Assembly (NCBI RefSeq): GCF_024171785.1 | Contig: NZ_JAMTCK010000010.1 | Location: 144,043 to 208,042 of the forward strand | Direction: 5' to 3' | DNA: 64,000 bases | Source: Goodfellowiella coeruleoviolacea | GTDB taxonomy: Bacteria; Actinomycetota; Actinomycetes; Mycobacteriales; Pseudonocardiaceae | Shown: one piece after another, positions 17,044-25,680 of the stretch | Numbering within the stretch: position 1 is the stretch's first letter | How the letters are laid out: every line of letters starts with the position of its first letter | Program-made: the position numbers and the translations under genes | Notes under the pieces: generated by a model | Told to the model about the DNA's origin: nothing | The model's input: only the letters and a program-made list of their open reading frames with translations | Databases searched by the model: none

Positions 17044-18317
17044 CCAGCCGACCCCGCCGTGTCGTGGTGACCGGTGTGGGTGTGGTCGCACCCGGTGGTG
17101 TGACCAGAAAGGCGTTCTGGTCGTGCCTGACCGACGGGCGGACCGCCACCCGCCGGATCACCCTGTTCGACCCCACCCCGTTCCGCTCCCAGGTGGCCGC
17201 CGAGTGCGACTTCGACCCGGCCGAGGCCGGACTGTCCCCGTTGGACCAGCGCCGGTCGGACCGGTACGTGCAGTTCGGGCTGGCCGCGGCGGCCGAGGCG
17301 CTGTCGGACAGCGGCGTGGAGTGGCGGGAGGACCTGCTCGACCGGACCGGCGTGGCCATGGGCTCAGCCGTGGGCGGCACCACCGCGCTGGAGTCCGAGT
17401 ACGTGGTGGCCAGCGACTCGGGCCGACTGTGGCTGGTCGACCCCGACTGCACCACGCCGTTCCTCTACCAGGCGCTGGTGCCGAGCAGCCTGGCCGCGGA
17501 CATCGCCTGCCGCTACGGGGTGCACGGGCCGGCCCTGGTCGTCTCGACCGGCTGCACCTCCGGCATCGACGCCATCGGCCACGCCTTCCACCTGGTGCAG
17601 GACGGCGAGGCCGACGTGATGATCGCGGGCGCCTCGGACTCACCGCTGTCCCCGGTGACCGCGGCCTCCTTCGACGCCATCAAGGCGACCACCCCCGACA
17701 ACGACGACCCGGAACACGCGTCGCGGCCCTTTGACCGCGACCGCAAGGGTTTCGTGCTCGGTGAGGGCGCGGCCGTGCTGATCCTGGAGGAACTCGACCA
17801 CGCGCGGCGCCGGGGCGCGCACATCTACTGCGAGGTGTCCGGGTACGCCTCGCGCGGCAACGCCTACCACATGACCGGGCTGCGGCCGGACGGCCTGGAG
17901 ATGTCCATGGCCATCGACGACGTGCTGCGGCAGGGCCGGTGGAACGCGGAGGACATCTCCTACATCTGCGCCCACGGGTCGGGCACCCGGCAGAACGACC
18001 GGCACGAGACCGCGGCCTTCAAACGCAGTCTCGGCCAGACCGCCTACGACATACCGATCAGCTCCATCAAGTCGATGATCGGCCACTCGCTGGGCGCCAT
18101 CGGTTCCATCGAGATGGCCGCCTGCGCGCTGGCCATCGAGTACGACGTGGTGCCGCCCACGGCGAACTGGGCCAACCGGGACCCGGAATGCGACCTGGAC
18201 TACACCCCGAACGTGGCCAGGGAACTGCCGGTCCGGGTGGCCCTGTCGGTGGGCAGCGGGTTCGGCGGCTTCCAGTCGGCGATGATCTTCGCCAAGCCGG
18301 GGGAGGGGGCGGGATGA
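17040..18317 (+). CDS. type II PKS ketosynthase alpha subunit (KS-alpha)
   Basis: The 425-residue protein is a beta-ketoacyl synthase: [20 protein letters not shown] at the start, active-site [11 protein letters not shown] with Cys172, and the catalytic histidines in [14 protein letters not shown] and [11 protein letters not shown]. It pairs with the next gene product (CLF) to condense malonyl units into a poly-beta-ketone. Both junctions are ATGA overlaps with neighbours. The motifs are intact, so the enzyme should be active. Confidence 0.96.
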   Translation: MTSRPRRVVVTGVGVVAPGGVTRKAFWSCLTDGRTATRRITLFDPTPFRSQVAAECDFDPAEAGLSPLDQRRSDRYVQFGLAAAAEALSDSGVEWREDLLDRTGVAMGSAVGGTTALESEYVVASDSGRLWLVDPDCTTPFLYQALVPSSLAADIACRYGVHGPALVVSTGCTSGIDAIGHAFHLVQDGEADVMIAGASDSPLSPVTAASFDAIKATTPDNDDPEHASRPFDRDRKGFVLGEGAAVLILEELDHARRRGAHIYCEVSGYASRGNAYHMTGLRPDGLEMSMAIDDVLRQGRWNAEDISYICAHGSGTRQNDRHETAAFKRSLGQTAYDIPISSIKSMIGHSLGAIGSIEMAACALAIEYDVVPPTANWANRDPECDLDYTPNVARELPVRVALSVGSGFGGFQSAMIFAKPGEGAG

Positions 18318-19621
18318 GCGGGCGCGCGGTGATCACCGGCCTGGGTGTGGTGGCGCCCAGCGGCATGAGCCCCGGTGAACACTGGGACACCGTGGTCGAA
18401 CAGCGCAACCGGCTGCGCCGCATCACCCTGTTCGACCCCAGCCCCTACGCCACCACCGTGGCCGGGGAGGTGGCCGACTTCGACGTCACCGGCCAGGTCG
18501 ACGGCCGGCTGATCGTGCAGACCGACCGCTGGACCTGGATGGCGTTCGTGGCCGCGGCCCAGGCGCTGGCCGACGCGGGTATCGACCCCACCGAACTCGA
18601 CCCCTACGACCTGTCCGTGATCATGGCCAGTTCCTCCGGCGGCAACCAGTTCGGGCAGCGGGAACTGCAGCGGCTGTGGAGCCAGCCCTCCCGCACGGTG
18701 GGCGCCTTCCAGTCCATCGCCTGGTTCTACGCGGCCACCGTCGGCCAGTTGTCCATCCGCCACCAGGCCAAGGGACAGTCCAGCGTGATCGTCTCGGAAG
18801 CGGCCGGGGGACTGGACAGCCTGGCGCACGCGGCCAGGCTGATCCGGCGCGGCAGCGTGGTGGTGATCGCCGGTGGCCTGGAGGCGCCGCTGAGCCCCTA
18901 TGCGCTGTCCTGCCAGCAGCGCAACGGGTGGCTGAGCACCCACAGCGACCCACAGCGCGCCTACCTGCCCTTTGACGAGGACGCTCAGGGGCACGTCCCC
19001 GGCGAGGGCGGTGCCGCGCTGATCGTCGAGGACCTGGACCACGCGCTGGCCCGGGGCGCGACAACCCTGTACGGCGAGATCATCGGCTGGGCCGCCACCC
19101 ACGACGGCGCCCACACCCGCCGGGGCAGCGGGGGATCGGTGAGCCAGTACGCCAGGGCCATGCGCCTGGCCGTGGACCGGGCCGGGCTGCGCCCCGGTGA
19201 CGTGGACCTGTTCGTTCCCGACGCCCTCGGGGTGCCCAGCTACGACGCGACCGAGGCCGCCGCGCTGCGGGAGGTGTTCGGCACCCGGGGCGTGCCGGTC
19301 ACCAGCTACAAGTCCCTGGTCGGCCGGCTCTACCAGGGCGGGTCAGCGCTGGACGTGGTCACCGCGCTGCTGTCCATGCGGACCGGGGTGCTGCCCCCGT
19401 TCGCCGGGCTGCGCCGCCCCAGGACCGACCACGGGCTCGACTTCGTCAGCGCGCCCCGCAGGACCAGACCGGACGTGGCCATGATCGGGGCGCGGGGCTT
19501 CGACGGGTTCAACAGCGTGTTGGTCATCCGCCGGTGCGGGGTGGAGACCACGAGCAGCGGTGACGGCGAGGCGAACACCAGCGCCGACAACGGCGCGGCC
19601 AGGCAGGAGCGAGCAGCGTGA
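18314..19621 (+). CDS. type II PKS chain length factor (KS-beta)
   Basis: This 435-residue ketosynthase-like protein lacks the active Cys. The equivalent segment reads [14 protein letters not shown], with Ala163 where the KS-alpha has Cys172. Typical chain length factors have Gln at this position (AEQAGGLD), linked to malonyl decarboxylation and priming. Here it is Ala, which is unusual and may mean different priming. Other CLF landmarks are present: [35 protein letters not shown] and [17 protein letters not shown]. It forms the heterodimer with KS-alpha and sets chain length. It starts inside the KS-alpha stop (ATGA) and ends with a GTGA overlap to the next gene. Confidence 0.94.
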   Translation: MSGRAVITGLGVVAPSGMSPGEHWDTVVEQRNRLRRITLFDPSPYATTVAGEVADFDVTGQVDGRLIVQTDRWTWMAFVAAAQALADAGIDPTELDPYDLSVIMASSSGGNQFGQRELQRLWSQPSRTVGAFQSIAWFYAATVGQLSIRHQAKGQSSVIVSEAAGGLDSLAHAARLIRRGSVVVIAGGLEAPLSPYALSCQQRNGWLSTHSDPQRAYLPFDEDAQGHVPGEGGAALIVEDLDHALARGATTLYGEIIGWAATHDGAHTRRGSGGSVSQYARAMRLAVDRAGLRPGDVDLFVPDALGVPSYDATEAAALREVFGTRGVPVTSYKSLVGRLYQGGSALDVVTALLSMRTGVLPPFAGLRRPRTDHGLDFVSAPRRTRPDVAMIGARGFDGFNSVLVIRRCGVETTSSGDGEANTSADNGAARQERAA

Positions 19622-19983
19622 ACGAACAGCAGAACGATCCCCGCGCCCGGGTGGTGTTCCTCATCCGGGTGCCCCGCGCGCGCACCGAGGACTTCCTGCG
19701 CGCCTACGAGCAGATCCGCTACGAGGTCGCCGAGGGCGTGCCCGGCCACCTCGTCGACCAGGTCTGCCAGTCACCGGCCGACCCCGAGCAGTGGCTGATC
19801 ACCAGTGAGTGGCGGACCCTCGCCGACTTCGAGGCCTGGGAACGCAGCCCCGGCCACCGCGAACTGGCCCGCCCCATGCGCGACTGCATGACCGAGGCCA
19901 GGTCCCTGCGGTTCGTCGTCCGCCAGCAGACCACCGCGCGCCCGGCCACCCACGACCCCGCACCGGCCACAGTGGAGGGATGA
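19618..19983 (+). CDS. antibiotic-biosynthesis-type monooxygenase (ABM family)
   Basis: The 121-residue protein has the ABM ferredoxin-like pattern: ARVVFLIRVPRARTEDFLRAYEQIRYEVAEGVPGHLVDQVC, then WLITSEWRTLADFEAWERSPGHRELARPM. Such cofactor-independent enzymes oxidise polyketide anthrones to quinones or act as cyclases. The GTG at 19618 overlaps the CLF stop (GTGA). As the last gene of the overlapping run it is probably translated with the synthase. Confidence 0.88.
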   Translation: MNEQQNDPRARVVFLIRVPRARTEDFLRAYEQIRYEVAEGVPGHLVDQVCQSPADPEQWLITSEWRTLADFEAWERSPGHRELARPMRDCMTEARSLRFVVRQQTTARPATHDPAPATVEG

Positions 19984-20077
19984 GGCCGGGGCCCTGGCAC
20001 GAGTCAGACAGCCGCCAGCGAGGCGGCGGCCGTCCGCCGCCGGCCCCCGGGCCGGGCGCGTGTCACCATGATCGGCC

Positions 20078-21013
20078 ATGGACACCCGACAGCCCGGACG
20101 GGAGACGATCGCCGCGATCGCGGCTCGCCACCGGGTCCCCGCCGAGCGGGTGCGGCCCGCCCACCCCGGTGTGGCCAACCACGTCTTCCTGCTCGGCGAG
20201 GAACTCGTGCTGCGCATCCCGCGAACCCCGGCGTTCGTCCCCGACCTGCGCAAGGAGGTGGAGGTGATCCCCGCCGCGCGCGCTGTCGGCGTGCGCACCC
20301 CCGCCGTGGTCGCCTTTGACGACAGCCGGTCCCTGCTGGACCTGCCCTACCTGGTGCTCGTCCGGACACCAGGCGCGGACCTGGCCCAACTCGACCGCGC
20401 CGAGACCGAGGCCGGGCAGGTGTTCCAGCAGGTGGGGCGGGAGCTGGCCAAGCTGCACCGGCTGACCGCCAGCCGGGCGGCCGAGCTGCCCTCGGTACCC
20501 GCCGACGACGCGGGTGAGGACCCCCGGGACCTGGTGGGCCGGCTGCGGGCCGAGGGCCACCTCGACCGCGACGCCGCGCGATGGCTCACCGGCTGGTTCG
20601 ACCGGCTCGCCACCCACCTGCCGCCCGATCCGCCGCACGTGCTGGTGCACGGCGACATCGCCCCGCAGAACCTGCTCGTCGCGCCGGCGAGCGCGACGCT
20701 CACCGGCATCGTGGACTGGGGCGATGCCCAGTGGGCCGACCCCGCGGTGGAGTTCGCCAAGATCCCGCTGCGCGGTGTTCCCGCCATGCTGGACGGCTAC
20801 CGCCAGGGCCTCGGGCACGGCGTGCCCGGGGCCGCTGATCGGTGGGAGGCGCGGATCCTCTGGCACCACCTCGTCTGGGCGCTCACCCGGTTGCGCGATT
20901 CCGCCGCCCGGCCCGACCACCGGCACTGGAGCGCCCCACCCGCCAGCAGACTGCTGAACCTGCTGCGCTTCTTCGCCTCGGCGCCACCAGCACCCTGGGC
21001 CGACCTGGGGTGA
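20078..21013 (+). CDS. APH-family phosphotransferase
   Basis: This 311-residue aminoglycoside-phosphotransferase-like kinase has LGEELVLRIPR (nucleotide-binding strand), the catalytic loop LVHGDIAPQNLLV and the metal-binding IVDWGDAQWADPAVEFAK. APH-fold proteins phosphorylate aminoglycosides, macrolides or small metabolites. Here it lies between the monooxygenase and the SchA/CurD gene of a polyketide cluster, so it may modify a sugar or small molecule or give resistance; the target is unknown. The ATG at 20078 has no clear Shine-Dalgarno. A gap of about 95 bases separates it from the previous gene. Confidence 0.85.
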   Translation: MDTRQPGRETIAAIAARHRVPAERVRPAHPGVANHVFLLGEELVLRIPRTPAFVPDLRKEVEVIPAARAVGVRTPAVVAFDDSRSLLDLPYLVLVRTPGADLAQLDRAETEAGQVFQQVGRELAKLHRLTASRAAELPSVPADDAGEDPRDLVGRLRAEGHLDRDAARWLTGWFDRLATHLPPDPPHVLVHGDIAPQNLLVAPASATLTGIVDWGDAQWADPAVEFAKIPLRGVPAMLDGYRQGLGHGVPGAADRWEARILWHHLVWALTRLRDSAARPDHRHWSAPPASRLLNLLRFFASAPPAPWADLG

Positions 21014-21161
21014 ACCGACCGCCCCGGGTGCGCGGGCGGGCCGAGGGCGTCACCCGTCGGGTGGTGCCCGTCGATGGCGAAGTCCACAGTGGCCGGTGAC
21101 CATTGGCGGTGACGACGGCCCTGGGCCATCCAGAGCGCCGGCCTGACAGGAGGTTGCCGAC

Positions 21162-21551
21162 ATGTCCACTTGGCACGCGCTGTTCTACCCGCTCAAGCCC
21201 GGTAACGAGGACACGGTCAAGGAGTTGTTCCGAGCCAGCGGACGCCCGCGCTTCGAGGTGACCGACGGCGAGGGCAACGTCGTGGGGCACCTGCTGGGCA
21301 CGATGGCCTTCGTCGGCAAGGGGATGGCCGTGCGGGTCATCGAGGTCGAGGGCAGCCTGCCGCAGGTGGCCGCGCACATGAGCCGCCAGGTGGAGGTGCG
21401 CGAGTTCGAGCGGCAGTTGGAGCCCTACCTGGCCAAGCCCAGGGACATGAACACCCCGGAGGGCGCCCGCGAGTTCTTCCGGGAAGCCGCGATGGAGTGC
21501 GTGCTGGTCCGCCGCCACGACCAGCCGCTGGCCGCCCAACCCGCGCTCTGA
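21162..21551 (+). CDS. SchA/CurD-domain polyketide-associated protein
   Basis: The 129-residue protein matches the SchA/CurD-like domain found next to spore-pigment synthases of Streptomyces halstedii and S. curacoi: HALFYPLKPGNEDTVKELFRASGRP, VVGHLLGTMAFVGKGMAVRVIEVEGSLPQVAAHMSRQ and EREFERQLEPYL-like helices, ending with REFFREAAMECVLVRRHD. It has a ferredoxin-like pattern and is probably a cyclase or auxiliary oxygenase; its exact job is unknown. CAGGAGGTTGCC precedes the ATG. It closes the polyketide cluster. Confidence 0.88.
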   Translation: MSTWHALFYPLKPGNEDTVKELFRASGRPRFEVTDGEGNVVGHLLGTMAFVGKGMAVRVIEVEGSLPQVAAHMSRQVEVREFERQLEPYLAKPRDMNTPEGAREFFREAAMECVLVRRHDQPLAAQPAL

Positions 21552-21569
21552 GAAGTCCACAGTGGACGA

Positions 21570-21608
21570 CGTGGTGGCGGGACCGGGGCCAGTGGTCCCG
21601 CCACCACG
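21570..21608. terminator. bidirectional hairpin between polyketide cluster and LPMO gene
   Basis: CGTGGTGGCGGGACC (21570-21584) and its exact complement (21594-21608) make a 15-bp stem with a 9-nt loop between the ends of two convergent genes. There is no long T run, so it is a hairpin-type terminator or mRNA 3'-end stabiliser. A palindrome GTCCACAGTGGAC lies just before it at 21555-21567. Confidence 0.65.
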
Positions 21609-21612
21609 CTGA

Positions 21613-22281
21613 TCAGCTGAAGATCACGTCACTGCACCAGTAGTAGGACTGGTCCATGTGGCTGGCCTGCCAGATCGTGTACACGATGTGGCGGCCGGTG
21701 CGGCCGGGGGCGTTGACGTTGATGGTGAAGTTGCTCGTCGGCGGAGTCTTGCCGACCTGGGCGACCAGTTCGAGATTGCCCCAGCCCAACGGCTGGGTGG
21801 TGGGGTCGAAGCCCTGCTTGGTGACGTAGACCCGGTAGTAGTCGGCGCCGTGCAGGGCCTGGTCGTAGATGTTCAGGGTGAAGTTGCGGCTCTTCTGCGC
21901 GGCCGTCCAGTTCCCTGGCTTGTCCAGCGCGTTGTACCGCCCGCTCTGGGTGTGCCCGGCGCTGCACAGCTGCCCGTCGGGGATGGCGGCCTGGTGGTTG
22001 CCCGCGACTCCCTCGCGGTACAGGCCGTTCCAGTTCCACATCGCGTTCGGGTCGGCCTGCCAGGCCTGCCAGCACATCGGGTCCTTGGTCGCCATGCTGG
22101 GGTCCTGGAAGTTGCTGCCCCACCGCTGCCAACAGCCGTAGTTGCGCGACGGCGGGTCGGTCACCGACCCGTGGGCGGACGCGCTGCCCACCAGGGTCGT
22201 GCTGACCAGCGCCAGTGCGCCCAGTACCACGGTCAGCGCGCGAACGACGAGCTTTCTGCCAACGCGTGCAGGAGAAGACAT
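21613..22281 (-). CDS. secreted lytic polysaccharide monooxygenase (AA10)
   Basis: The 222-residue protein has a Sec signal (RKLVVRALTVVLGALALVSTTLVGSASA) cleaved before His37, so the mature protein starts HGSVTDPPSRNYGCWQRWG, the N-terminal histidine of the copper histidine brace. The second brace histidine is His110 in CSAGHTQSG. Six Cys are present (for example YGCWQR, MCWQAW, YWCSDV). AA10 enzymes oxidatively cleave cellulose or chitin. There is no carbohydrate-binding module. I chose ATG 22281 over an in-frame TTG at 22293. A CebR-type box sits upstream, pointing to cello-oligosaccharide control and cellulose as substrate. Confidence 0.93.
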   Translation of the reverse strand: MSSPARVGRKLVVRALTVVLGALALVSTTLVGSASAHGSVTDPPSRNYGCWQRWGSNFQDPSMATKDPMCWQAWQADPNAMWNWNGLYREGVAGNHQAAIPDGQLCSAGHTQSGRYNALDKPGNWTAAQKSRNFTLNIYDQALHGADYYRVYVTKQGFDPTTQPLGWGNLELVAQVGKTPPTSNFTINVNAPGRTGRHIVYTIWQASHMDQSYYWCSDVIFS

Positions 22282-22556
22282 TGTGACCGCCAAGTCCGGT
22301 GGTGAGTGTTCTCGGGTTGGGTCCGGTCTTCCTCATCCGGTGCGCCGACGCCGACCGCGCTGTGCCCGCGGCGACGCGGCGTGGTGCCAGTCCGCTGGCG
22401 AGTGGGACGCGCTCACCCGCGCGGGCAAGCCCATCCGTGGCAGGAGCAGCGGCGCCGGTCCGCTCCGCGCGGGGCGGTGGGGGATGAGCAGGACGACGAC
22501 GTGCCAGCCACGGTTGCCTCCTCGTTGAGGACTGTGGACGAGCGCCGGGCAGCTCC

Positions 22557-22570
22557 TGAGAGCGCTCCCA
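22557..22570 (-). promoter_or_regulatory. CebR/CelR-type operator
   Basis: On the minus strand the 14-mer is TGGGAGCGCTCTCA, one base from the palindrome TGGGAGCGCTCCCA bound by the cellobiose-responsive LacI-family repressors CebR (Streptomyces) and CelR (Thermobifida). It lies directly after a good promoter, at about +3 to +16, where a repressor would block transcription of the oxidative cellulase gene downstream. Confidence 0.75.
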
Positions 22571-22572
22571 AT

Positions 22573-22601
22573 ACTTTAACCACCGAACTACGAACTGTGA
22601 A
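22573..22601 (-). promoter_or_regulatory. promoter of the LPMO gene
   Basis: TTCACA (22601-22596) and TAAAGT (22578-22573) on the minus strand are separated by exactly 17 bases, matching the housekeeping consensus at 5/6 and 4/6 positions. Transcription would start at about 22567, inside the CebR-type box, leaving an untranslated leader of roughly 285 bases. I see no gene in that leader (22282-22556). Confidence 0.6.
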
Positions 22602-22661
22602 GAGCGGATGAACTGAGCACCACACCCGCACCGGCCGCCCCCGACGCGTCCTGGCGACGGG

Positions 22662-23129
22662 TCAACCGAGGGTGTCCACCAGCCGGTCGACGAAGACCCG
22701 CTGGCCGGCCACCAGCTTCTGCCTGGCCTGGTCGGGGTCGAACCACGCGACGCGGTCGATCTCCGGGAACTGCTGGATGCGGCCCGATCCCCTCGGCCAC
22801 TCCAGCGCGAAGGTTCCGGGAACCACGGCGGCGGGGTCGACATCGCCCTGCACCGCCCAGATCGCCACCACCTTGCCACTGGACTGCCGAGCCTCACCCA
22901 GTGCGACGAACCCCCCGGTCGCGGGCACCGGCAGCCCGAGTTCTTCGCGGAACTCCCGTTGCGCCGCGACCAGCGGGTCCTCGTCCGGCGCGCACTCGCC
23001 CTTGGGGATCGACCACCCGCCCGCGTCCCGCCGCTGCCAGAAGGGCCCGCCCATGTGCCCGATCAGCAGCTCCAACGGTCCGTTGACCCGTCGGAACACC
23101 AGGACACCGGCACTGCGCACACCCGCCAC
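22662..23129 (-). CDS. NUDIX hydrolase
   Basis: The protein of about 155 residues carries a perfect Nudix box: GECAPDEDPLVAAQREFREELG fits GX5EX7REUXEEXGU, with SAGVLVFRRVNGPLELLIGHMGGPFW before it and QFPEIDRVAWFDPDQARQKL after it. These enzymes hydrolyse nucleoside diphosphates linked to another group. This type, with the GGPFW...GGWSIPKGE pattern, is often annotated as an NTP pyrophosphohydrolase. Starts at GTG 23129 or GTG 23120 are both possible; neither has a clear ribosome site. It is divergent from the flavoprotein gene. Confidence 0.88.
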   Translation of the reverse strand: MAGVRSAGVLVFRRVNGPLELLIGHMGGPFWQRRDAGGWSIPKGECAPDEDPLVAAQREFREELGLPVPATGGFVALGEARQSSGKVVAIWAVQGDVDPAAVVPGTFALEWPRGSGRIQQFPEIDRVAWFDPDQARQKLVAGQRVFVDRLVDTLG

Positions 23130-23312
23130 GTCTGGTGAGTCTGCCCGGCCCGCACCGGATCGGCCACCACCGCCCCCGTCCGCCGGCCAGGCGTGGCCGG
23201 GTGCTGGCGCAGCGTCACCGGGTAGCGTGCGGCTGGGCAGGAGTTCTCCCCGCGCGGCCCGCAGTGCGCCGGCCCGGGAGAACTGGTGGCGAGAACAGCG
23301 AAGGGGCGGGCA

Positions 23313-24419
23313 GTGACGCGTGTCGCCGTGGTGGGAACAGGGGTGGCCGGCGCCGCGGCCGGCTACCGGCTGGCGCGGGCCGGCGCCGAGGTGATCATGG
23401 TGGACGCCGGCCGCGACGGGCAGGCCACCGCGGCGGGAGCCGGCATCGTCTGCCCGTGGTCGTCCGCTGTGGACGATCCACACTGGTACCGGCTGGCGCG
23501 GGCCGGCGCCGAGCACTATCCCGACCTGCTGGCCGCGCTGGCCGAGGACGGTGAGCCCGACGTCGGCCACCGCACCGTCGGCGCCCTGCGGCTGGCCACC
23601 GACGCCGACGTGGCCTCGATCTACCAGCGCACCGCCACGCGCGCGGCCGAATCCCGACTGGCCGGTGCGGTCAGCGTGGTCAGCGCCGAGCAGGCCAGGG
23701 AGATGTTCCCGCCACTCGGGCACACCGGACCGGCCGTGCACGTCGCCGGTGGGGCACGGGTGGACGGGCGTCGGCTCCGCGACGCGCTGCGCCGGGCCGC
23801 CGTCCGGCTGGGCGCGCACACCCTGAGCGGGCCGGCCGAACTCGACGTGGAGCGGGACCGGGTGCGCGGCGTGCTGGTCGGCGGCGAGCGGGTGGCCTGC
23901 GACAGCGTGGTGGTCGCCGCCGGCGCGTGGGCGCCGGCCCTGCTGGCGCCGCTGGGTGTGCGGCTGGCCGTGGTGCCGCAGCGCGGCCAGATCGTCCACC
24001 TCGGACTGTCCGGAACGGACACCACCCGCTGGCCGGTGGTGCTGCCGGCCAGCAGCCACTACCTGCTGGCCTTTGACGACTCCCGGGTCGTGGTGGGGGC
24101 CACCAGGGAGACCGGCAGCGGGTTCGACCACCGGGTCACCGCCGCCGGTCTGGCCGAGGTGCTCACCGAGGCGTTGGCCGTGGCACCGGGCCTGGCGTCC
24201 GCCACCCACCTGGAGACCAGGATCGGGTTCCGCCCCGTCGGCCCGGACATCCGGCCGCTGCTCGGCCCGGTGCCCGCCGTCGCCGGGCTGGTGGTCGCCA
24301 ACGGCCTGGGCGCCTCCGGGCTGACCATGGGCCCCTACGTCGGCGCGGTCGCCGCCCGGCTGGCGCTGGGCGAGGACCCCGGGATCGACCTCACGGCCTA
24401 CGACCCGCTGCGCGGCTGA
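23313..24419 (+). CDS. FAD-dependent amino-acid oxidase/dehydrogenase (DAO family)
   Basis: The 368-residue protein begins MTRVAVVGTGVAGAAAGYRLARAGAEVIMVDA, a classic GxGxxG FAD-binding fold. It has AGAGIVCPWSS and a C-terminal ETRIGFRPVGPDIRPLLGPVPAVAGLVVANGLGASGLTMGP typical of DadA/glycine-oxidase-like enzymes. It probably oxidises a D-amino acid or other secondary amine; the substrate is not clear. The GTG at 23313 has GGGGCGGG upstream and gives the family start; a further in-frame ATG at 23286 would add nine residues. It is followed by a strong hairpin. Confidence 0.85.
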   Translation: MTRVAVVGTGVAGAAAGYRLARAGAEVIMVDAGRDGQATAAGAGIVCPWSSAVDDPHWYRLARAGAEHYPDLLAALAEDGEPDVGHRTVGALRLATDADVASIYQRTATRAAESRLAGAVSVVSAEQAREMFPPLGHTGPAVHVAGGARVDGRRLRDALRRAAVRLGAHTLSGPAELDVERDRVRGVLVGGERVACDSVVVAAGAWAPALLAPLGVRLAVVPQRGQIVHLGLSGTDTTRWPVVLPASSHYLLAFDDSRVVVGATRETGSGFDHRVTAAGLAEVLTEALAVAPGLASATHLETRIGFRPVGPDIRPLLGPVPAVAGLVVANGLGASGLTMGPYVGAVAARLALGEDPGIDLTAYDPLRG

Positions 24420-24442
24420 CGGCTCGGCGCGCCCTGCGGGGA

Positions 24443-24471
24443 GGTGCGGGCACCCCGACGGTGCCCGCACC
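24443..24471. terminator. bidirectional hairpin between convergent genes
   Basis: GGTGCGGGCACC (24443-24454) and GGTGCCCGCACC (24460-24471) form a perfect 12-bp stem with a 5-nt loop, midway between the stops of the FAD oxidoreductase and the EamA transporter. This is a typical T-poor actinomycete terminator. Confidence 0.65.
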
Positions 24472-24482
24472 GCGTGCGGCGC

Positions 24483-25385
24483 TCAGCCCTTGCTGGCCCG
24501 GGCCAGCACGATGAGCGCGGCCAGGAGCAGACCGCCGCCCACCGCGGCCGGCCCGGTCAGGCGCTCGCCGAGCGCGATCACCCCGATTCCGGTCGCGGCG
24601 ACCGGTTCGAGCAGGACGATCACCGCGGCGGTCGCCGCCGGAACGGTGGCCAGCCCGGTGAAGTACCAGCGGTAGGCGATCAGCGTGTTCACCACGCCCA
24701 GGAGCAGCAGCCAGCCCACCGCCGACACGGTGCTGGCCTCGGGCGTCCACAGCCCGAGCCACCCGGCGGCCGGTGCCAGGCACACCGCGCCCGCGGTGAA
24801 CGCGCCCAGGGACGCGCCCCCGCCGCGGCCGGAGCGGCCCAGCAGGGTGACGGCGGAGTAGGCGACCGCGCACACCAGGGCCAGGGCAGCGCCGAGCAGG
24901 GGGGATGACCCGGCGGGTGCCTGGTGGGAGCCGACGACCAGCAGGGTGAGGCCGCCCGAGGCGATGCCGATCGCGGCCAGGCCGCGGGCGGTCAGGGGTT
25001 CGCCGAGGAAGCAGCGGCTGCCCACGGCGGTCAGCACCGGGCTGGCGCCGACCGCCACGAGCGTGCCCAGGCTCACGCCGGCGGCGTCGACCGCGCCGAA
25101 GTAGGTCGCCTGGGACACGGCCAGGCAACAGCCGGTGATGACCACCGCGCGTCCCGAGCGCGGCTCGCCGTGGGGGAGTGGGCTGTTCTGGCGCTGTGCC
25201 AGGCGCACCAGGACGAGTGCGGCGGCTGCGATCGCGAACCGCCAGAACGTCACGGCCACCGGCCCGAGCCCGCTGGTCTGGAACAGGATGGCGGCCGCGG
25301 CCCCGCCCGTTCCCCAACAGACCGCCGCCGCCGAGATGGCCAACCAACCGCGCCCGGCGGGCGCGGCACAACGCGTTGCGCGCAT
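24483..25385 (-). CDS. EamA/DMT-family metabolite transporter
   Basis: The 300-residue protein has about ten hydrophobic helices arranged as two EamA repeats: GWLAISAAAVCWGTGGAAAAILF opens the first, and PLLGAALALVCAVAYSAVTLLG the second, which ends GVIALGERLTGPAAVGGGLLLAALIVLARA. Drug/metabolite transporters of this type export amino acids or small metabolites. The ATG at 25385 is preferred because GGAGAAAC lies just upstream; an in-frame GTG at 25418 lacks this. It is divergent from the ArsR regulator at 25681, which could control it. Confidence 0.9.
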   Translation of the reverse strand: MRATRCAAPAGRGWLAISAAAVCWGTGGAAAAILFQTSGLGPVAVTFWRFAIAAAALVLVRLAQRQNSPLPHGEPRSGRAVVITGCCLAVSQATYFGAVDAAGVSLGTLVAVGASPVLTAVGSRCFLGEPLTARGLAAIGIASGGLTLLVVGSHQAPAGSSPLLGAALALVCAVAYSAVTLLGRSGRGGGASLGAFTAGAVCLAPAAGWLGLWTPEASTVSAVGWLLLLGVVNTLIAYRWYFTGLATVPAATAAVIVLLEPVAATGIGVIALGERLTGPAAVGGGLLLAALIVLARASKG

Positions 25386-25574
25386 GCGTTTCTCCGTGGT
25401 GGAAAGCCGAAAGAACACGATCCGCCGGGGCAGCGGGCGGCATTCACCAGGCCGACGGCAACACCGTCAGCACACGAAGATCGGAGCGGCCGCCCGCTAG
25501 CGGGCAGGCGGAGCCAGGATCACGAAACGCACGGCGGGCAGGCTACCGGACCGGCAGCGGGGACGGACCACGAG

Positions 25575-25618
25575 TATCTGCATATTACCCATCAAGCACT
25601 ATTGTTTCAGTGTCAACC
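25575..25618 (+). repeat. duplicated upstream element, copy 1 (ahead of ArsR gene)
   Basis: About 43 bases are shared with 27025-27067 at about 36/43 identity and identical internal spacing. They comprise TATCTGCATATTAC, then CACTATTG, then TTCAGTG and CAAC. Both copies lie 60-85 bases upstream of plus-strand starts (ArsR and universal stress protein), so this is a candidate shared promoter/operator. The end of this copy, TTTCAGTGTCAACCAAAA (25605-25622), recurs exactly at 39876-39893. Confidence 0.7.
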
Positions 25619-25668
25619 AAAAATGCCGATTGATCGTATCGAGGTCCCTCGAAAAGTCGGTCCACGCC

Positions 25669-25680
25669 TACAATCGGCAC
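25669..25680 (+). promoter_or_regulatory. -10 element for a leaderless ArsR message
   Basis: TACAAT at 25669-25674 is a good -10 hexamer, and only 6 bases separate it from the GTG at 25681. Transcription should therefore begin at or next to the start codon. I see no good -35, so a regulator or a different recognition element may be needed. Confidence 0.5.

Noticed and set aside
25596-25622. TTGACA on the minus strand of the 18-mer as a -35 promoter element
   Set aside because: No -10 hexamer lies 16-19 bases downstream in any of the copies.
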